From Allobrachymonas denitrificans DSM 15123 (GTDB taxonomy: Bacteria > Pseudomonadota > Gammaproteobacteria > Burkholderiales > Burkholderiaceae_C), in NCBI RefSeq assembly GCF_900110225.1, contig NZ_FOCW01000001.1, forward strand, positions 620,001 through 684,000: a stretch of 64,000 nucleotides of DNA, written 5' to 3'. Positions 1 through 8,700 of the stretch are shown in pieces. The position numbers and the translations under genes were made by a program. Within the stretch, counting starts at the first letter, position 1. The number at the start of each line of letters is the position of its first letter. The notes beneath the pieces are model-generated. The model was not told the origin of the DNA. It worked only from the letters and a program-made list of their open reading frames with translations, and did no database searches.

Positions 1-512
1 GCAACAACCACTTTAGCGCGGGTGAGAGCATGGTGTTCGAGTTCTTCGAGACGGGGGATATGGCGACCAACAACATCCATGGTGTGAATGGAAGGGAGTT
101 GACCTCGATTACCTTCACGACGGATGGAGGCACGGCGACAATGAATTGGACAGCCTACAACTACGGCGAGGACGGAACCACGATTCTTGCGAGCCAGTCG
201 GGTACCGCAAGTACGTCAGGGTCTACCTTGGCCATTGATCCGACCATTCAGTTTGACACCCTGGTTTTGACTGTCACTTCAGGTACGACAAGGTTGAAGT
301 CGGTTTCGTACACGTACACAGAGATTGCGCCTGATCAGCAATACACCTTTGACATCACGGCGACCGATGGAGACGGGGATGTGACGACTGCTCAAGTGTT
401 GAATATTCAGCAGAATTCGACGCCGCCTGCTGTTGGAGCAGCGACGGATGGCGGAGCGGTGACCACTGCGCTGACGGATATGCAGGACGCCAGTCCCTAT
501 GTGCTGATCTGA
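1..512 (+). CDS. C-terminal end of a large secreted repeat protein (partial)
   Basis: The reading frame is open from position 3 with no convincing start, so the gene begins upstream of the window. About 169 codons are visible. They are rich in Thr, Ser, Gly and Asp and poor in Lys and Cys, which is typical of extracellular beta-sandwich repeats. The stretch ending in TFDITATDGDGDVTTAQV is the kind of Asp/Gly strand-loop unit found in large type I-secreted adhesins with VCBS or cadherin-like repeats. The last ~30 residues form a low-complexity tail. The secretion route and repeat number cannot be judged from this fragment. No terminator with a T-run is seen in the 68 bp before the convergent cca gene. 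Confidence 0.6.
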   Translation, partial: NNHFSAGESMVFEFFETGDMATNNIHGVNGRELTSITFTTDGGTATMNWTAYNYGEDGTTILASQSGTASTSGSTLAIDPTIQFDTLVLTVTSGTTRLKSVSYTYTEIAPDQQYTFDITATDGDGDVTTAQVLNIQQNSTPPAVGAATDGGAVTTALTDMQDASPYVLI

Positions 513-580
513 CCGGGTACAGCGTACAGTGCTGGGGAGAGGCCATACTCAACGTGTGGTCCCTCCTTCAGCGAATTCGG

Positions 581-1873
581 TTATAGCGAGCCTATTGTTT
601 TGACTCTTTGCCTGTGCAAGGTTGCCCGAATGTAGCTTCCAATGCTCGGGTGGTCATTACACAGGGCATTGCTACACAATAAATGCTGCCATTGCTGCTG
701 CGCAGCAAGTGCAATGGCGCCTTCGTCCAGCTTTTGCAGTTCGTGCAGGGCGTGTACTAAGTAGGGTGCCTGATGGTAGACAAGGTCTTCCAGTCCCAAC
801 CTTCCCCGAAAATCACACTCACAAGCCAGCAAAACCTCCTCAAACCGCTTGGGCTGCCGAAACGCATCACACCGTTCCAGCAACAGCACCGTCTCTTCCG
901 CCGACAGCGACAGCGCGCCATGGATCACCCCATGCTCCCGCGCCACCACTTCCGCCAGCTCGCGGCAGTGCGTGGGCACGCGCAGGCGCGCGCTCATGGG
1001 GCGCAACAGGTCCACGCTGCGCTGCTCATGTCCCGGATGGCGCGGCAGGTCTTCAGGCGGCGTGGTGGCCTTGCCCAAGTCGTGGCATAAACAGGCATAG
1101 CGCACCGTGAGCGGCGCCTGCAACCGTGCAGCCATGTCCAGCACCAGCATCAGGTGCTCACCCGTATCCACTTCCGGATGCGATTCGGCGCGCTGCGGCA
1201 CGCCCCACAGCGCATGCACTTCGGGCAGGATGCGCGCCAAGGCGCCGCAGGCACGCAGCACCTCGAACATGCGCGAAGGGCGGTTTTCCATCAGCCCGCG
1301 TGACAGCTCCTGCCACACGCGCTCGGCCACCAGGTGGTCCACCTCGCCGTTGTGCACCATCTGGCTCATCAGTTCCAGCGTTTCCGGTGCCACGGTAAAG
1401 TCCGAAAATCGCGCCGCAAAGCGTGCCACGCGCAGGATGCGCACCGGGTCTTCGGCAAAGGCTTCGGTCACGTGGCGCAGCACCTTCTGCTCCACATCGC
1501 GCCGGCCGTGGTAGGGGTCGACCAGTGCGCCGTGTTCGTCCAGGGCAATGGCATTGATGGTCAGGTCGCGCCGGGCGAGGTCTTGCTCCAGCGTGACATC
1601 CGGCGTGCTGTACACGGCAAAGCCCTTGTAGCCGCGCGCAGTCTTGCGCTCGGTGCGGGCCAGGGCATGTTCCTCGTGCGTTTCCGGATGCAGGAAGACC
1701 GGAAAATCCTTGCCCACCGGCAGGTAGCCGTTCTGCACCATCCGTTCGGGGGTGGCGCCGATCACCACCCAGTCGTGGTCCTGCACCGGCAGGCCGAGCA
1801 GGCCGTCGCGTACGGCGCCGCCCACCATGTAGACGCTGGCGCCGGGGATGCGGGCATGGATACGTCGGGTCAT
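581..1873 (-). CDS. cca: CCA tRNA nucleotidyltransferase with HD domain
   Basis: Adds or repairs the 3'-terminal CCA of tRNAs using CTP and ATP. The 430-aa product has the class II nucleotidyltransferase head at its N-terminus: the flexible loop motif GGAVRDGLLG at residues 18–27, then the metal-binding pair D32/D34 in VQDHDWVV. It continues through the RR-containing RILRVARFAARF segment to an HD phosphohydrolase domain with CLCHDLGKA near residue 264, as in the E. coli type Cca (about 412 aa). The start is the ATG at 1873. It overlaps the stop of the upstream GST gene by ATGA, so the two are probably translationally coupled. Longer upstream frames are read-through of the GST gene in another frame. 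Confidence 0.95.
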   Translation of the reverse strand: MTRRIHARIPGASVYMVGGAVRDGLLGLPVQDHDWVVIGATPERMVQNGYLPVGKDFPVFLHPETHEEHALARTERKTARGYKGFAVYSTPDVTLEQDLARRDLTINAIALDEHGALVDPYHGRRDVEQKVLRHVTEAFAEDPVRILRVARFAARFSDFTVAPETLELMSQMVHNGEVDHLVAERVWQELSRGLMENRPSRMFEVLRACGALARILPEVHALWGVPQRAESHPEVDTGEHLMLVLDMAARLQAPLTVRYACLCHDLGKATTPPEDLPRHPGHEQRSVDLLRPMSARLRVPTHCRELAEVVAREHGVIHGALSLSAEETVLLLERCDAFRQPKRFEEVLLACECDFRGRLGLEDLVYHQAPYLVHALHELQKLDEGAIALAAQQQWQHLLCSNALCNDHPSIGSYIRATLHRQRVKTIGSL

Positions 1874-2553
1874 CGCTGCAGCCGGTAGGGTTCTTCGAAA
1901 TCCAGAAAATCCTGTTCGGCCAGGGCTTCGTCCATCCATTGCTGCACGGACGGCAGGGCGCGCACGCGCTCCACATAGGCCGCGGCTTTGGGTGAGACAG
2001 GCAGCTGGTAGCTGTGCAGCCGCATGCAGACCGGTGCGAAGAAGGCATCGGCGATGCTGAAGGCGCCGAACAGCAGGGGGCCGCCGTGCTGCTGCAGCAG
2101 CGCCGTCCACATCTGTTCCAGCCGGGCCACGTCGGCGCGCAGGGCGGCGTTGTCGCGCCAGTGCAGGGCGCCGGTATCGGGCAGGCTGGCCTCGATGTTC
2201 ATGGGGCAGGCACTGCGCAGGGCGGTGAAACCGCTGTGCATTTCGGCGCAGACGCTGCGGGCCTGGGCGCGTGCGGCGCGGTCCTGCGGCCAGAGCGCGT
2301 GTTGCGGGTACTGCTCGGCCAGGTATTCGGCAATGGCCAGCGTGTCCCAGATGGCGAGGCCGTCATCGACCAGCACCGGCACCTTGCCGGTCGGGCTGAT
2401 GGCTTCAAGCGAGTGCTTGAAGCCGGAGCCGGGCGCAAAGCTGTCGAAGCGGTGCATCACTTCCTCGAAGGCAATGCCGCTCTGGCGCAGCAGCACCCAG
2501 GGCCGCATGGACCACGAAGAATAGTTCTTGTTGCCGATATGCAGTTGCAGCAT
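1870..2553 (-). CDS. Glutathione S-transferase family protein
   Basis: A 227-aa cytosolic GST. The thioredoxin-like N-terminal domain contains NYSSWSMRPW (about residues 9–18), where the Ser/Trp segment is the usual thiol-activating region of this bacterial subfamily, and the SPTGKVPVLVDDG cis-Pro segment that binds glutathione. The helical C-terminal domain follows, with FSIADAFFAPV as the N-capping box. The ATG at 2553 fits the family N-terminus; upstream extensions of the frame have no similarity. The stop overlaps the cca start by 4 nt. The substrate is unknown. The coupling to cca is positional and does not by itself imply a role in tRNA metabolism. Confidence 0.88.
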   Translation of the reverse strand: MLQLHIGNKNYSSWSMRPWVLLRQSGIAFEEVMHRFDSFAPGSGFKHSLEAISPTGKVPVLVDDGLAIWDTLAIAEYLAEQYPQHALWPQDRAARAQARSVCAEMHSGFTALRSACPMNIEASLPDTGALHWRDNAALRADVARLEQMWTALLQQHGGPLLFGAFSIADAFFAPVCMRLHSYQLPVSPKAAAYVERVRALPSVQQWMDEALAEQDFLDFEEPYRLQR

Positions 2554-2770
2554 GAGGTGCACCTCGCAGGTAGGAAAGGGAATGCCCTGACTGTAACCCA
2601 GGCACGGGCGTGCTGGTTTGAACCGATGCCTTCGGCAGGGTTTTGCGACTATGCTTGAGGCATTCCAGTCTTTGGCCGGGGGCGTTGGCGTAGGCTTTCC
2701 CCGGCAGGTGTGCACGCGCGGCAGCCATGCGCGCGTGCCTTGTTTTTTTATGGCGATAAGGGGCGCGCGC

Positions 2771-3580
2771 ATGTCTTCCAGTGATTTGTCTTCCAGCAGC
2801 AGCGTGGATGAAGCCTTTGTGCAGGTCGGGCAGCAGGGCGGTGTACGCACGCTGTGGCTGAACCGTCCGCGTCAGTTCAACCCGCTGTCCGAGGGCATGC
2901 TGGACGCGCTGGATGCCGCGCTGGCCGATGCGGCTCAGGATGCTTCGGTGCGCTGCATCGTGCTGGCGGCGCACGGCAAGGCCTTCTGCGCCGGCCACGA
3001 TCTGCGCGAAATGCGCAGCCAGTACCGCAAGGACTATTACCTGGAGCTGTTCAACCGTTGCGGCCGCACCATGCAGTCGCTGCAGCAGCTGCCGGTGCCG
3101 GTGATCGCGCGCGTGCAGGGCATTGCGACGGCGGCGGGCTGTCAGCTGGTGGCGAGTTGCGATCTGGCGGTGGCGGTCGACAGTGCGCGCTTTGCGGTTT
3201 CGGGCATCAATGTGGGCCTGTATTGCAGCACGCCGGCCGTGGCGCTCACACGCAATGTGTCGCGCAAGCGCGCGTTCGACATGCTGGCCACCGGCCGCTT
3301 CATCGATGCCGCTACGGCCGAGGACTGGGGCCTGGTCAACCGCGTGGTGCCTGAGGCCGAGCTGGATGACGCTGTGGCCTTCTACACCGACAGCATCTGC
3401 GCCAAGAGCCCGGCCGCCATCCGCCACGGCAAGGCCATGTTCTACCGCCAGCGCCAGATGCCGCTGGCCGATGCCTATCCCTATGCGGCCGATGTGATGG
3501 CCTGCAACATGATGGAGGAGGATGCGGCCGAGGGCATCGATGCCTTCATCGAGAAGCGGCCGCCGGTCTGGAAAACCTGA
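2771..3580 (+). CDS. Crotonase-superfamily protein (enoyl-CoA hydratase/isomerase-like)
   Basis: A 269-aa crotonase-fold protein resembling the ECHDC3-type group. The oxyanion-hole segment is KAFCAGHDLREM, and GIATAAGCQLVASCDLAVA forms the second half of the CoA site. The two glutamates that catalyse hydration in classical enoyl-CoA hydratases are absent: the GGGCEL-type Glu is Gln125 and the QPE-type Glu, 20 residues on, is Gly145. Hydration of 2-enoyl-CoA is therefore doubtful; an isomerase, thioesterase-like or CoA-binding role is possible. The start at 2771 has AAGGGG upstream and fits the family length. An ATG at 2750 is an alternative. The Ap4A phosphorylase gene starts 26 bp downstream and is probably co-transcribed. 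Confidence 0.85.
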   Translation: MSSSDLSSSSSVDEAFVQVGQQGGVRTLWLNRPRQFNPLSEGMLDALDAALADAAQDASVRCIVLAAHGKAFCAGHDLREMRSQYRKDYYLELFNRCGRTMQSLQQLPVPVIARVQGIATAAGCQLVASCDLAVAVDSARFAVSGINVGLYCSTPAVALTRNVSRKRAFDMLATGRFIDAATAEDWGLVNRVVPEAELDDAVAFYTDSICAKSPAAIRHGKAMFYRQRQMPLADAYPYAADVMACNMMEEDAAEGIDAFIEKRPPVWKT

Positions 3581-3606
3581 TAACCACGAAAAAGGAGGAG
3601 AGTCCC

Positions 3607-4491
3607 ATGTCCCAGAGTTCCCTGATGCAGTCCGTCGACGCCCGCAGCGCCAGCGCGCTGGCCAGCGGTGCCCTGCAGCCCGTGCAGTCCGAGCAGATCC
3701 GGATCGAGCAGGAGGGCCTGCCGTTTGTGGTGCGCTGGGTGTCGTCGCTGGCTGCCAAGGATGCGAGCAAGCCGGCCGCAATCCCCGGCGGGCCGCGGGA
3801 TCCGAATTTCAATCCCTTTCTCAACCCCGATCCGGAGCTGACGGTGGGGCCGCTGGGCGATACCCATGTGGCGATCCTGAACAAGTTTCCGTTGAGCGTG
3901 CAGCATCTGGTGCTGGCCTGCCGCGAGTTCGAGGAGCAGCTGCTGCCGCTCACGGCGGCCGATTTCACCGCGCTGGCGCGCGTGATGACGGAAGCGGGCG
4001 GACTGGGTTTATACAACGGCGGTACGGCCGCCGGTGCCAGCCAGCGGCACAAGCACGTGCAGTGGATTCCCTCTACCGATGACAATGCCGGTCTGGCGCT
4101 GTTCAGCGCCGGTCTGCCGCAGGATCTGCCGCCCCTGGGCGTGGCCCGCCACCCGGCGCTGTCGATGCAGCACTGCTTTGTGCGGGTGCACAGCGGCCCC
4201 GGCATGGCCGTGGAGCAGGCCGCCGCCAATCTGCAGCAGGCCTGGGAGAAGGGCTGCGCCGAACTGGGCCTGCAGCCCGGCGCGGACCGCCTCATGCCGC
4301 CCTACAACATGCTGGCCGGTGATGGCTGGATGCTGCTGATCCCGCGCAGCCAGGAGCAGTACGAGGGCATTTCGTTGAGTGCGATCTGCTTTGGCGGCAC
4401 GCTGTACACCCGCACGCGCGAGCAGGTGGATCTGGTGCAGCAGGCCGGGCCGCTGCAGGTGCTGGCGGAGGTGGGTTTCGGGCGGTTGTGA
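3607..4491 (+). CDS. ATP adenylyltransferase / Ap4A phosphorylase-like protein
   Basis: The 294-aa product belongs to the Ap4A phosphorylase (APA2-like) branch of the HIT superfamily, which phosphorolyses diadenosine tetraphosphate to ADP and ATP. The catalytic HIT motif is HKHVQ at residues 148–152, within GASQRHKHVQWIP. The N-terminal FNPFLNPDPELTVG and FPLSVQHLVLACREFE segments are characteristic of the family. The C-terminal half contains PPYNMLAGDGWMLLIPR. A strong Shine-Dalgarno sequence (AAGGAGGAGAG) lies just upstream of the ATG. It follows the crotonase gene by 26 bp. This looks like core metabolism rather than part of the adjacent long-gene block, but it marks that block's left border. 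Confidence 0.88.
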   Translation: MSQSSLMQSVDARSASALASGALQPVQSEQIRIEQEGLPFVVRWVSSLAAKDASKPAAIPGGPRDPNFNPFLNPDPELTVGPLGDTHVAILNKFPLSVQHLVLACREFEEQLLPLTAADFTALARVMTEAGGLGLYNGGTAAGASQRHKHVQWIPSTDDNAGLALFSAGLPQDLPPLGVARHPALSMQHCFVRVHSGPGMAVEQAAANLQQAWEKGCAELGLQPGADRLMPPYNMLAGDGWMLLIPRSQEQYEGISLSAICFGGTLYTRTREQVDLVQQAGPLQVLAEVGFGRL

Positions 4492-4630
4492 CCCTGGCGC
4501 CGCAGCGCGCGTGCGCCTGCCGCAGGGCCGTGAAAATGCGGGTGTCCACGCCGCAAGGATGCTGCTAGCATGCCTCCATGCACGCTACCGTTGTGCCAGT
4601 CTGGCACGGGGCGGTGCGAGGGAGCGGATC

Positions 4631-5746
4631 ATGGCGCTTGCAAACGGAACAACCCTCGGTCTGGCACTGTCGGGAGGCGGCTTTCGGGCCACGCTGTTCG
4701 GCCTGGGCAGCCTCTGGCGCCTGAATGATGCCGGCCTGCTGGGGCGGCTGGACCGTGTCACCAGCGTGTCCGGCGGCTCGATCATGGCGGGTATTCTGGC
4801 CAGCCGCTGGCACGCGCTGGATTTTCATGATGGCAGGGCGCGCAATTTTCGCGAGGAGGTGGTGCAGACGGTGCAGCAGTTCTGCGCGCTGACCGCCGAT
4901 GTGGAGGCCGGCCTGCTCGGCTGGATCACCCCTTTTCGCTCGGCGGCTGATTATTTGTGCCGCCACTACCGCGACGAGCTGTTTGGCGACCTGCGCATGC
5001 ATGATTTGCCGGCGCGGCAAACCAGTCAGGTGCCGCTGTTCGTGTTTTATGCCACCAACCTGCAAACCGGGCGCAGCTTCCGGTTTCGCCAGGACATGCT
5101 GGCCGACTACCGCCTGGGAACCAACCGCGTGGCCAATCCCTTGCTGGCCACGGCGGTGACGGCTTCCAGTGCCTTTCCGCCGATCTTTTCTCCAGTCACC
5201 CTGGATACCGACCCGGCTGACTGGCAGGATGCGGATTGGGAACTGGACAGTGGCTTGTTGCGCGACTTGCGTCGCGAGATCGTGTTGGCCGACGGCGGCA
5301 TTTACGACAACATGGGCCTGGAATCGCTCAATGAGGGCATCCAGCTGGTGAGCGACGCCGGCGCGCCGTTCACGATGGAGGCTTCGGTACGGTCCGACTA
5401 TTTCAGCCAGCTCTCGCGTATCCGGGATATCTTCATCGACCAGGGGCGGGCCTTGCGCAAGCGGCAGCTGGTGGAAGAGTTTGCGCAAGGCCGCCGGCGC
5501 GGTGCCTACTGGGGAATTGGCACACAGATTGCGGATTACGGTGCGAGCGGGGTGCTTTCTGGCGACAACCCCATGACACGCGGACTGCAGACCGTGCCCA
5601 CGCGGCTGGCCAGTACGGATGCGGCTACACAGGGGGTGCTGATCAACTGGGCCTATGCGTTGGCGGATGCAGCGCTGCGCACTCGCGCACGCCTGCCGCT
5701 GGCGCCCGCCTCGGGCTGGCCGCTGCCGGAATTTGCACCGCATTGA
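4631..5746 (+). CDS. Patatin-like phospholipase
   Basis: A 371-aa patatin-fold lipid acyl hydrolase with a Ser/Asp dyad. The oxyanion loop is SGGGFR at residues 14–19. The nucleophile elbow is SVSGGS with Ser47; its first position is Ser instead of the usual Gly, a common variant in this subfamily. The catalytic Asp is D221 in ADGGIYDNMGLE. No signal peptide or membrane segment is visible, so it should act in the cytoplasm on the inner leaflet unless exported by another route. The ATG at 4631 is preceded by GAGGGAG. It is the first gene of a plus-strand operon with the CHAT protein (15 bp gap) and the MBL protein. Patatins are frequent membrane-damaging effectors in bacterial defence systems, so an effector role is an inference from family and context. 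Confidence 0.9.
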   Translation: MALANGTTLGLALSGGGFRATLFGLGSLWRLNDAGLLGRLDRVTSVSGGSIMAGILASRWHALDFHDGRARNFREEVVQTVQQFCALTADVEAGLLGWITPFRSAADYLCRHYRDELFGDLRMHDLPARQTSQVPLFVFYATNLQTGRSFRFRQDMLADYRLGTNRVANPLLATAVTASSAFPPIFSPVTLDTDPADWQDADWELDSGLLRDLRREIVLADGGIYDNMGLESLNEGIQLVSDAGAPFTMEASVRSDYFSQLSRIRDIFIDQGRALRKRQLVEEFAQGRRRGAYWGIGTQIADYGASGVLSGDNPMTRGLQTVPTRLASTDAATQGVLINWAYALADAALRTRARLPLAPASGWPLPEFAPH

Positions 5747-5761
5747 CGCAGGGAGCCGGCC

Positions 5762-8698
5762 ATGTCGTTGCACGGGAGAGATCGCCTGTTCCTGAAGGCC
5801 TGGGGGCTTGGGCTGGCGGATCTGGATTTTGCGCGTTGTCTTGCGGTGGCCGGGATGGGGTCTGCGGCGCCAGCGGGCGATGAGGGGCGGGGCGGTGGTC
5901 CGGACCCGTACCGGCTGGAATGGGCCTGGCCGGGCGTTGCAGGCGTCCTGTCGCGCGGGCGCTCTGAAAGTCCCAGCGAGGCCTGGCAAGCAGCGGTACT
6001 GAGAGCTTTGCCGGCGCCGGAGCGCTTGCTGGAGCGCTGGCATGCCCTGGTGCGGGAGCATCGGCGGCTTGCTTTCAGGATCGTGCGGCAATCGATCCCC
6101 CGAGGGCATAAAGTAGCGTACGCAGCCCTGCCCTGGGCGCAGGTGGCCATCCTGGCACAATGGTTGCTGCTGCCGGACGAGGTGGCAGGGGTACACATCC
6201 GCGGCGGGCCGGGCTGGGCCGAGATGCAGGCCCTGCGCTTTCCCTTGACCGTGTCGGCATTGCCCGATGATCCGGCGGCGGCGCATCTGGGGCGCCTGAA
6301 TGATTTTCAGCCGGCGCATTGGCCTTTCCGTTATGTGCCGGCGGCACCGGATGCCGAGCGGCATGCATTGCTGGTGTTCGGACAGCCGCTGGAGCGGGCG
6401 CTGGCAGGCTTGCTGCAATCGCCGCTGCAACTGAAAGCCAGGCTGGTGCTGGTCAACGGTCATGACGCGGGGCGGCCGGGGGCCGCAGCCCTGGTGCAGG
6501 CTTTGGTGTCCCGCGTGTCTGCCAGCGGCATCGTGCTGCTCGCGGAGCCCTTGCCGCCAGGCGAGCTGGCTGAGCGTGTGCGGGAGGCATGCCTGCAGAT
6601 GATGCAGGATCGCCCGCTTGATCTGGTGGTCCGCGCGGTGTTCGGTCACGCTGCGCTGTTGGCCGCCGGAGCAGGCTTGCTGCAGCACTGGCGCATGCGC
6701 GCGCAGATGGCAGAGCTGTCCGCCAGGCTGGTGCGACAGCCAAGGGGCGCCAGCGTGAAGATGAGCACGCAGGCCATGCATCAGCTGGGAAGCGCTGATC
6801 CCGTTCCGGTGGGGGGAGCGCCTGATGCCTTGCAGACGGAGGCGCATGAACTGGGCAAGGCCATCCGGCGTGCCAGTGTGCGCCATCGTTATGCAGGCGA
6901 GGCGCATGAGGCGAGTGCCATGACCGAAGCCGCTCAGGCATTGCGGCAGGAGGCGGCGCAGGCGCAGGCCGAACAGGTGGCAGCTCGCCATCTGCAGCAA
7001 CAGAGTTGGGTGAAGTCCAGGGACGGCCGGCTGCGACAGATTCGCAATGCCTATGTTCTGGGCGAGCCGGTGCTGCTCAAGGTGCGGATCGGCAGCCAGC
7101 AGGCCAGCGGCTGGCAAAGCGGGAGCCATGCTTTCCCGGATCGGGAGTTGCCGCCGAACGAGGGCAGCCACCGGCTCACCGTGCTGTTCCACGAGCCCGG
7201 TCAGCTTGATGCGCCGCTGCAGCAGGACATTACCCTGCCTCGCACCGGCGAAAGCACGCAGGCCTTGTTCGACTTTGTGCCGCGGCGCGAAGGGGCGTTC
7301 CTGGCGCGCATTGCCGTTTTGCACCGCAACCGGGTGCTGCAGACGGCCCAATTGCGGGCACAGGTGGTGCCGTCGCGCCAGGCTGCGGGACGCAGGCGGA
7401 TCATACTGGAAACCGAAGCCGAGGTGCGCCATGACTGGAGCAGCCTGGACGCACGCAGGCGCTTTGATCTGGCGCTGGTGGCAGGTGCACCGGATGCAGA
7501 TGGCACGGCCCGCGCGACATCGGTGAGCGGTGGCAAGGCCTGGGCCACGGACCTGACCGGCGTGCAGCAGGTTGCGGGAGAAATCGGGACCCTGCTCTCG
7601 GCGGTGGCGCACAACACGCAGGGTCACGGTCAGGGGCTCGATGCCGAGGACAATCCGCAGTTGTTGCTTGATTTGGCATTTTGCGGGCGGGAACTGTATG
7701 CGCAACTGGTACTGGATCAACTCGCGCAGAACCGGGAAGGTGCACTGGATGTGCGTTCCGATCAGGTGGGCCACATCCAGTTGGTGCAGACCCGCAGCGA
7801 TGCCGTGATTCCGCTGGAGTTTGTGTACGACTACGAGCTGGGAACCGGATCCGGGGCCAGTGTCTGCCCGCAGCATCGGGAGGCGCTGGCGCAGGGGCGT
7901 TGCAATCCCGGCTGCGAAGGGCAGCGTCATCCGGGCCGGCATGTCTGTCCGATGGGCTTCTGGGGCTTGCGCAAGGTGATCGAGCGCCACGTGCAGGATG
8001 CGCCGGCGAAGGCCGATGCAGGGCACCCGCTGGTGGTACTGAGCGAGCCGACGCAGGCGCGTGAGAAGCTGCAGTTGCAGGCAGGTGCCGTGGTGGGCCA
8101 TAGCGGACGCGTGGCGCATGGCAGCGTGGACGGCTTGCTGCATGAGTTGCGGACGCATCTGCAAGGCAGTGTGGAGCGGGTGAAGGACTGGGACGAATGG
8201 GCGACTGCCGTGCAGGCCCATGCGCCGCAATGGCTGGTGGCCTTTCCGCACAACACCGGCAGCGGCTCCACCCGCGAACTGGAACTGGGCAACAGCACCA
8301 TCCGCACCCGTGGCATCCGCTTCTACCCGGTGGGCTCGGTAGAGGGGGCTGCTGCGCATGGGCCGTGGCATGTGCGCCGGCCGGGGGGCGATCCGCCGCT
8401 GGTACTGCTGCTGGGGTGTGACACGGCAGGCAGTACCGAACCCTTCTCCTCGCACGTGAGCGCCTTCCGCCAGGCCGGGGCGGCGGTGGTGGTGTCGACG
8501 ATTGCCACGGTGCTGGGAGCACATGCCGTGCAGGTGGGAACACGCATCGTGGCGGACCTGCTGGAGCAAGTGGCTGCAACTGGCGGACAGCCGCATCTGG
8601 GCGAGTTGCTGCGACAGGCCAAGTGCCGGGCACTGCTGGCGAGCCAGCCGATGGCGCTGTGCGTGGTCGCCTTTGGCGATGCCGACTGGAGGCTGTGA
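5762..8698 (+). CDS. CHAT-domain (caspase-like) protease with cysteine-rich insert
   Basis: A 978-aa protein. Residues ~100–320 look like a non-catalytic alpha/beta domain that may be a degenerate CHAT copy (strand LKARLVLVNGHD, then ASGIVLLAEPLPPGELA). Residues ~370–415 are Glu/Ala/Gln-rich and probably coiled coil. Residues ~420–550 look like an Ig-like beta domain. The C-terminal ~340 residues match the CHAT peptidase layout: catalytic His830 in VAFPHNTGSG, then Cys886 in LLLGCDTAGS, 56 residues later. Between the first CHAT strands and this dyad are four cysteines (C702, C714, C718, C729) with histidines nearby, a likely zinc site. No export signal. It is co-operonic with the patatin and MBL genes. 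The substrate is unknown; CHAT proteases typically cleave and activate a partner. Confidence 0.8.
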   Translation: MSLHGRDRLFLKAWGLGLADLDFARCLAVAGMGSAAPAGDEGRGGGPDPYRLEWAWPGVAGVLSRGRSESPSEAWQAAVLRALPAPERLLERWHALVREHRRLAFRIVRQSIPRGHKVAYAALPWAQVAILAQWLLLPDEVAGVHIRGGPGWAEMQALRFPLTVSALPDDPAAAHLGRLNDFQPAHWPFRYVPAAPDAERHALLVFGQPLERALAGLLQSPLQLKARLVLVNGHDAGRPGAAALVQALVSRVSASGIVLLAEPLPPGELAERVREACLQMMQDRPLDLVVRAVFGHAALLAAGAGLLQHWRMRAQMAELSARLVRQPRGASVKMSTQAMHQLGSADPVPVGGAPDALQTEAHELGKAIRRASVRHRYAGEAHEASAMTEAAQALRQEAAQAQAEQVAARHLQQQSWVKSRDGRLRQIRNAYVLGEPVLLKVRIGSQQASGWQSGSHAFPDRELPPNEGSHRLTVLFHEPGQLDAPLQQDITLPRTGESTQALFDFVPRREGAFLARIAVLHRNRVLQTAQLRAQVVPSRQAAGRRRIILETEAEVRHDWSSLDARRRFDLALVAGAPDADGTARATSVSGGKAWATDLTGVQQVAGEIGTLLSAVAHNTQGHGQGLDAEDNPQLLLDLAFCGRELYAQLVLDQLAQNREGALDVRSDQVGHIQLVQTRSDAVIPLEFVYDYELGTGSGASVCPQHREALAQGRCNPGCEGQRHPGRHVCPMGFWGLRKVIERHVQDAPAKADAGHPLVVLSEPTQAREKLQLQAGAVVGHSGRVAHGSVDGLLHELRTHLQGSVERVKDWDEWATAVQAHAPQWLVAFPHNTGSGSTRELELGNSTIRTRGIRFYPVGSVEGAAAHGPWHVRRPGGDPPLVLLLGCDTAGSTEPFSSHVSAFRQAGAAVVVSTIATVLGAHAVQVGTRIVADLLEQVAATGGQPHLGELLRQAKCRALLASQPMALCVVAFGDADWRL

Positions 8699-8700
8699 AG

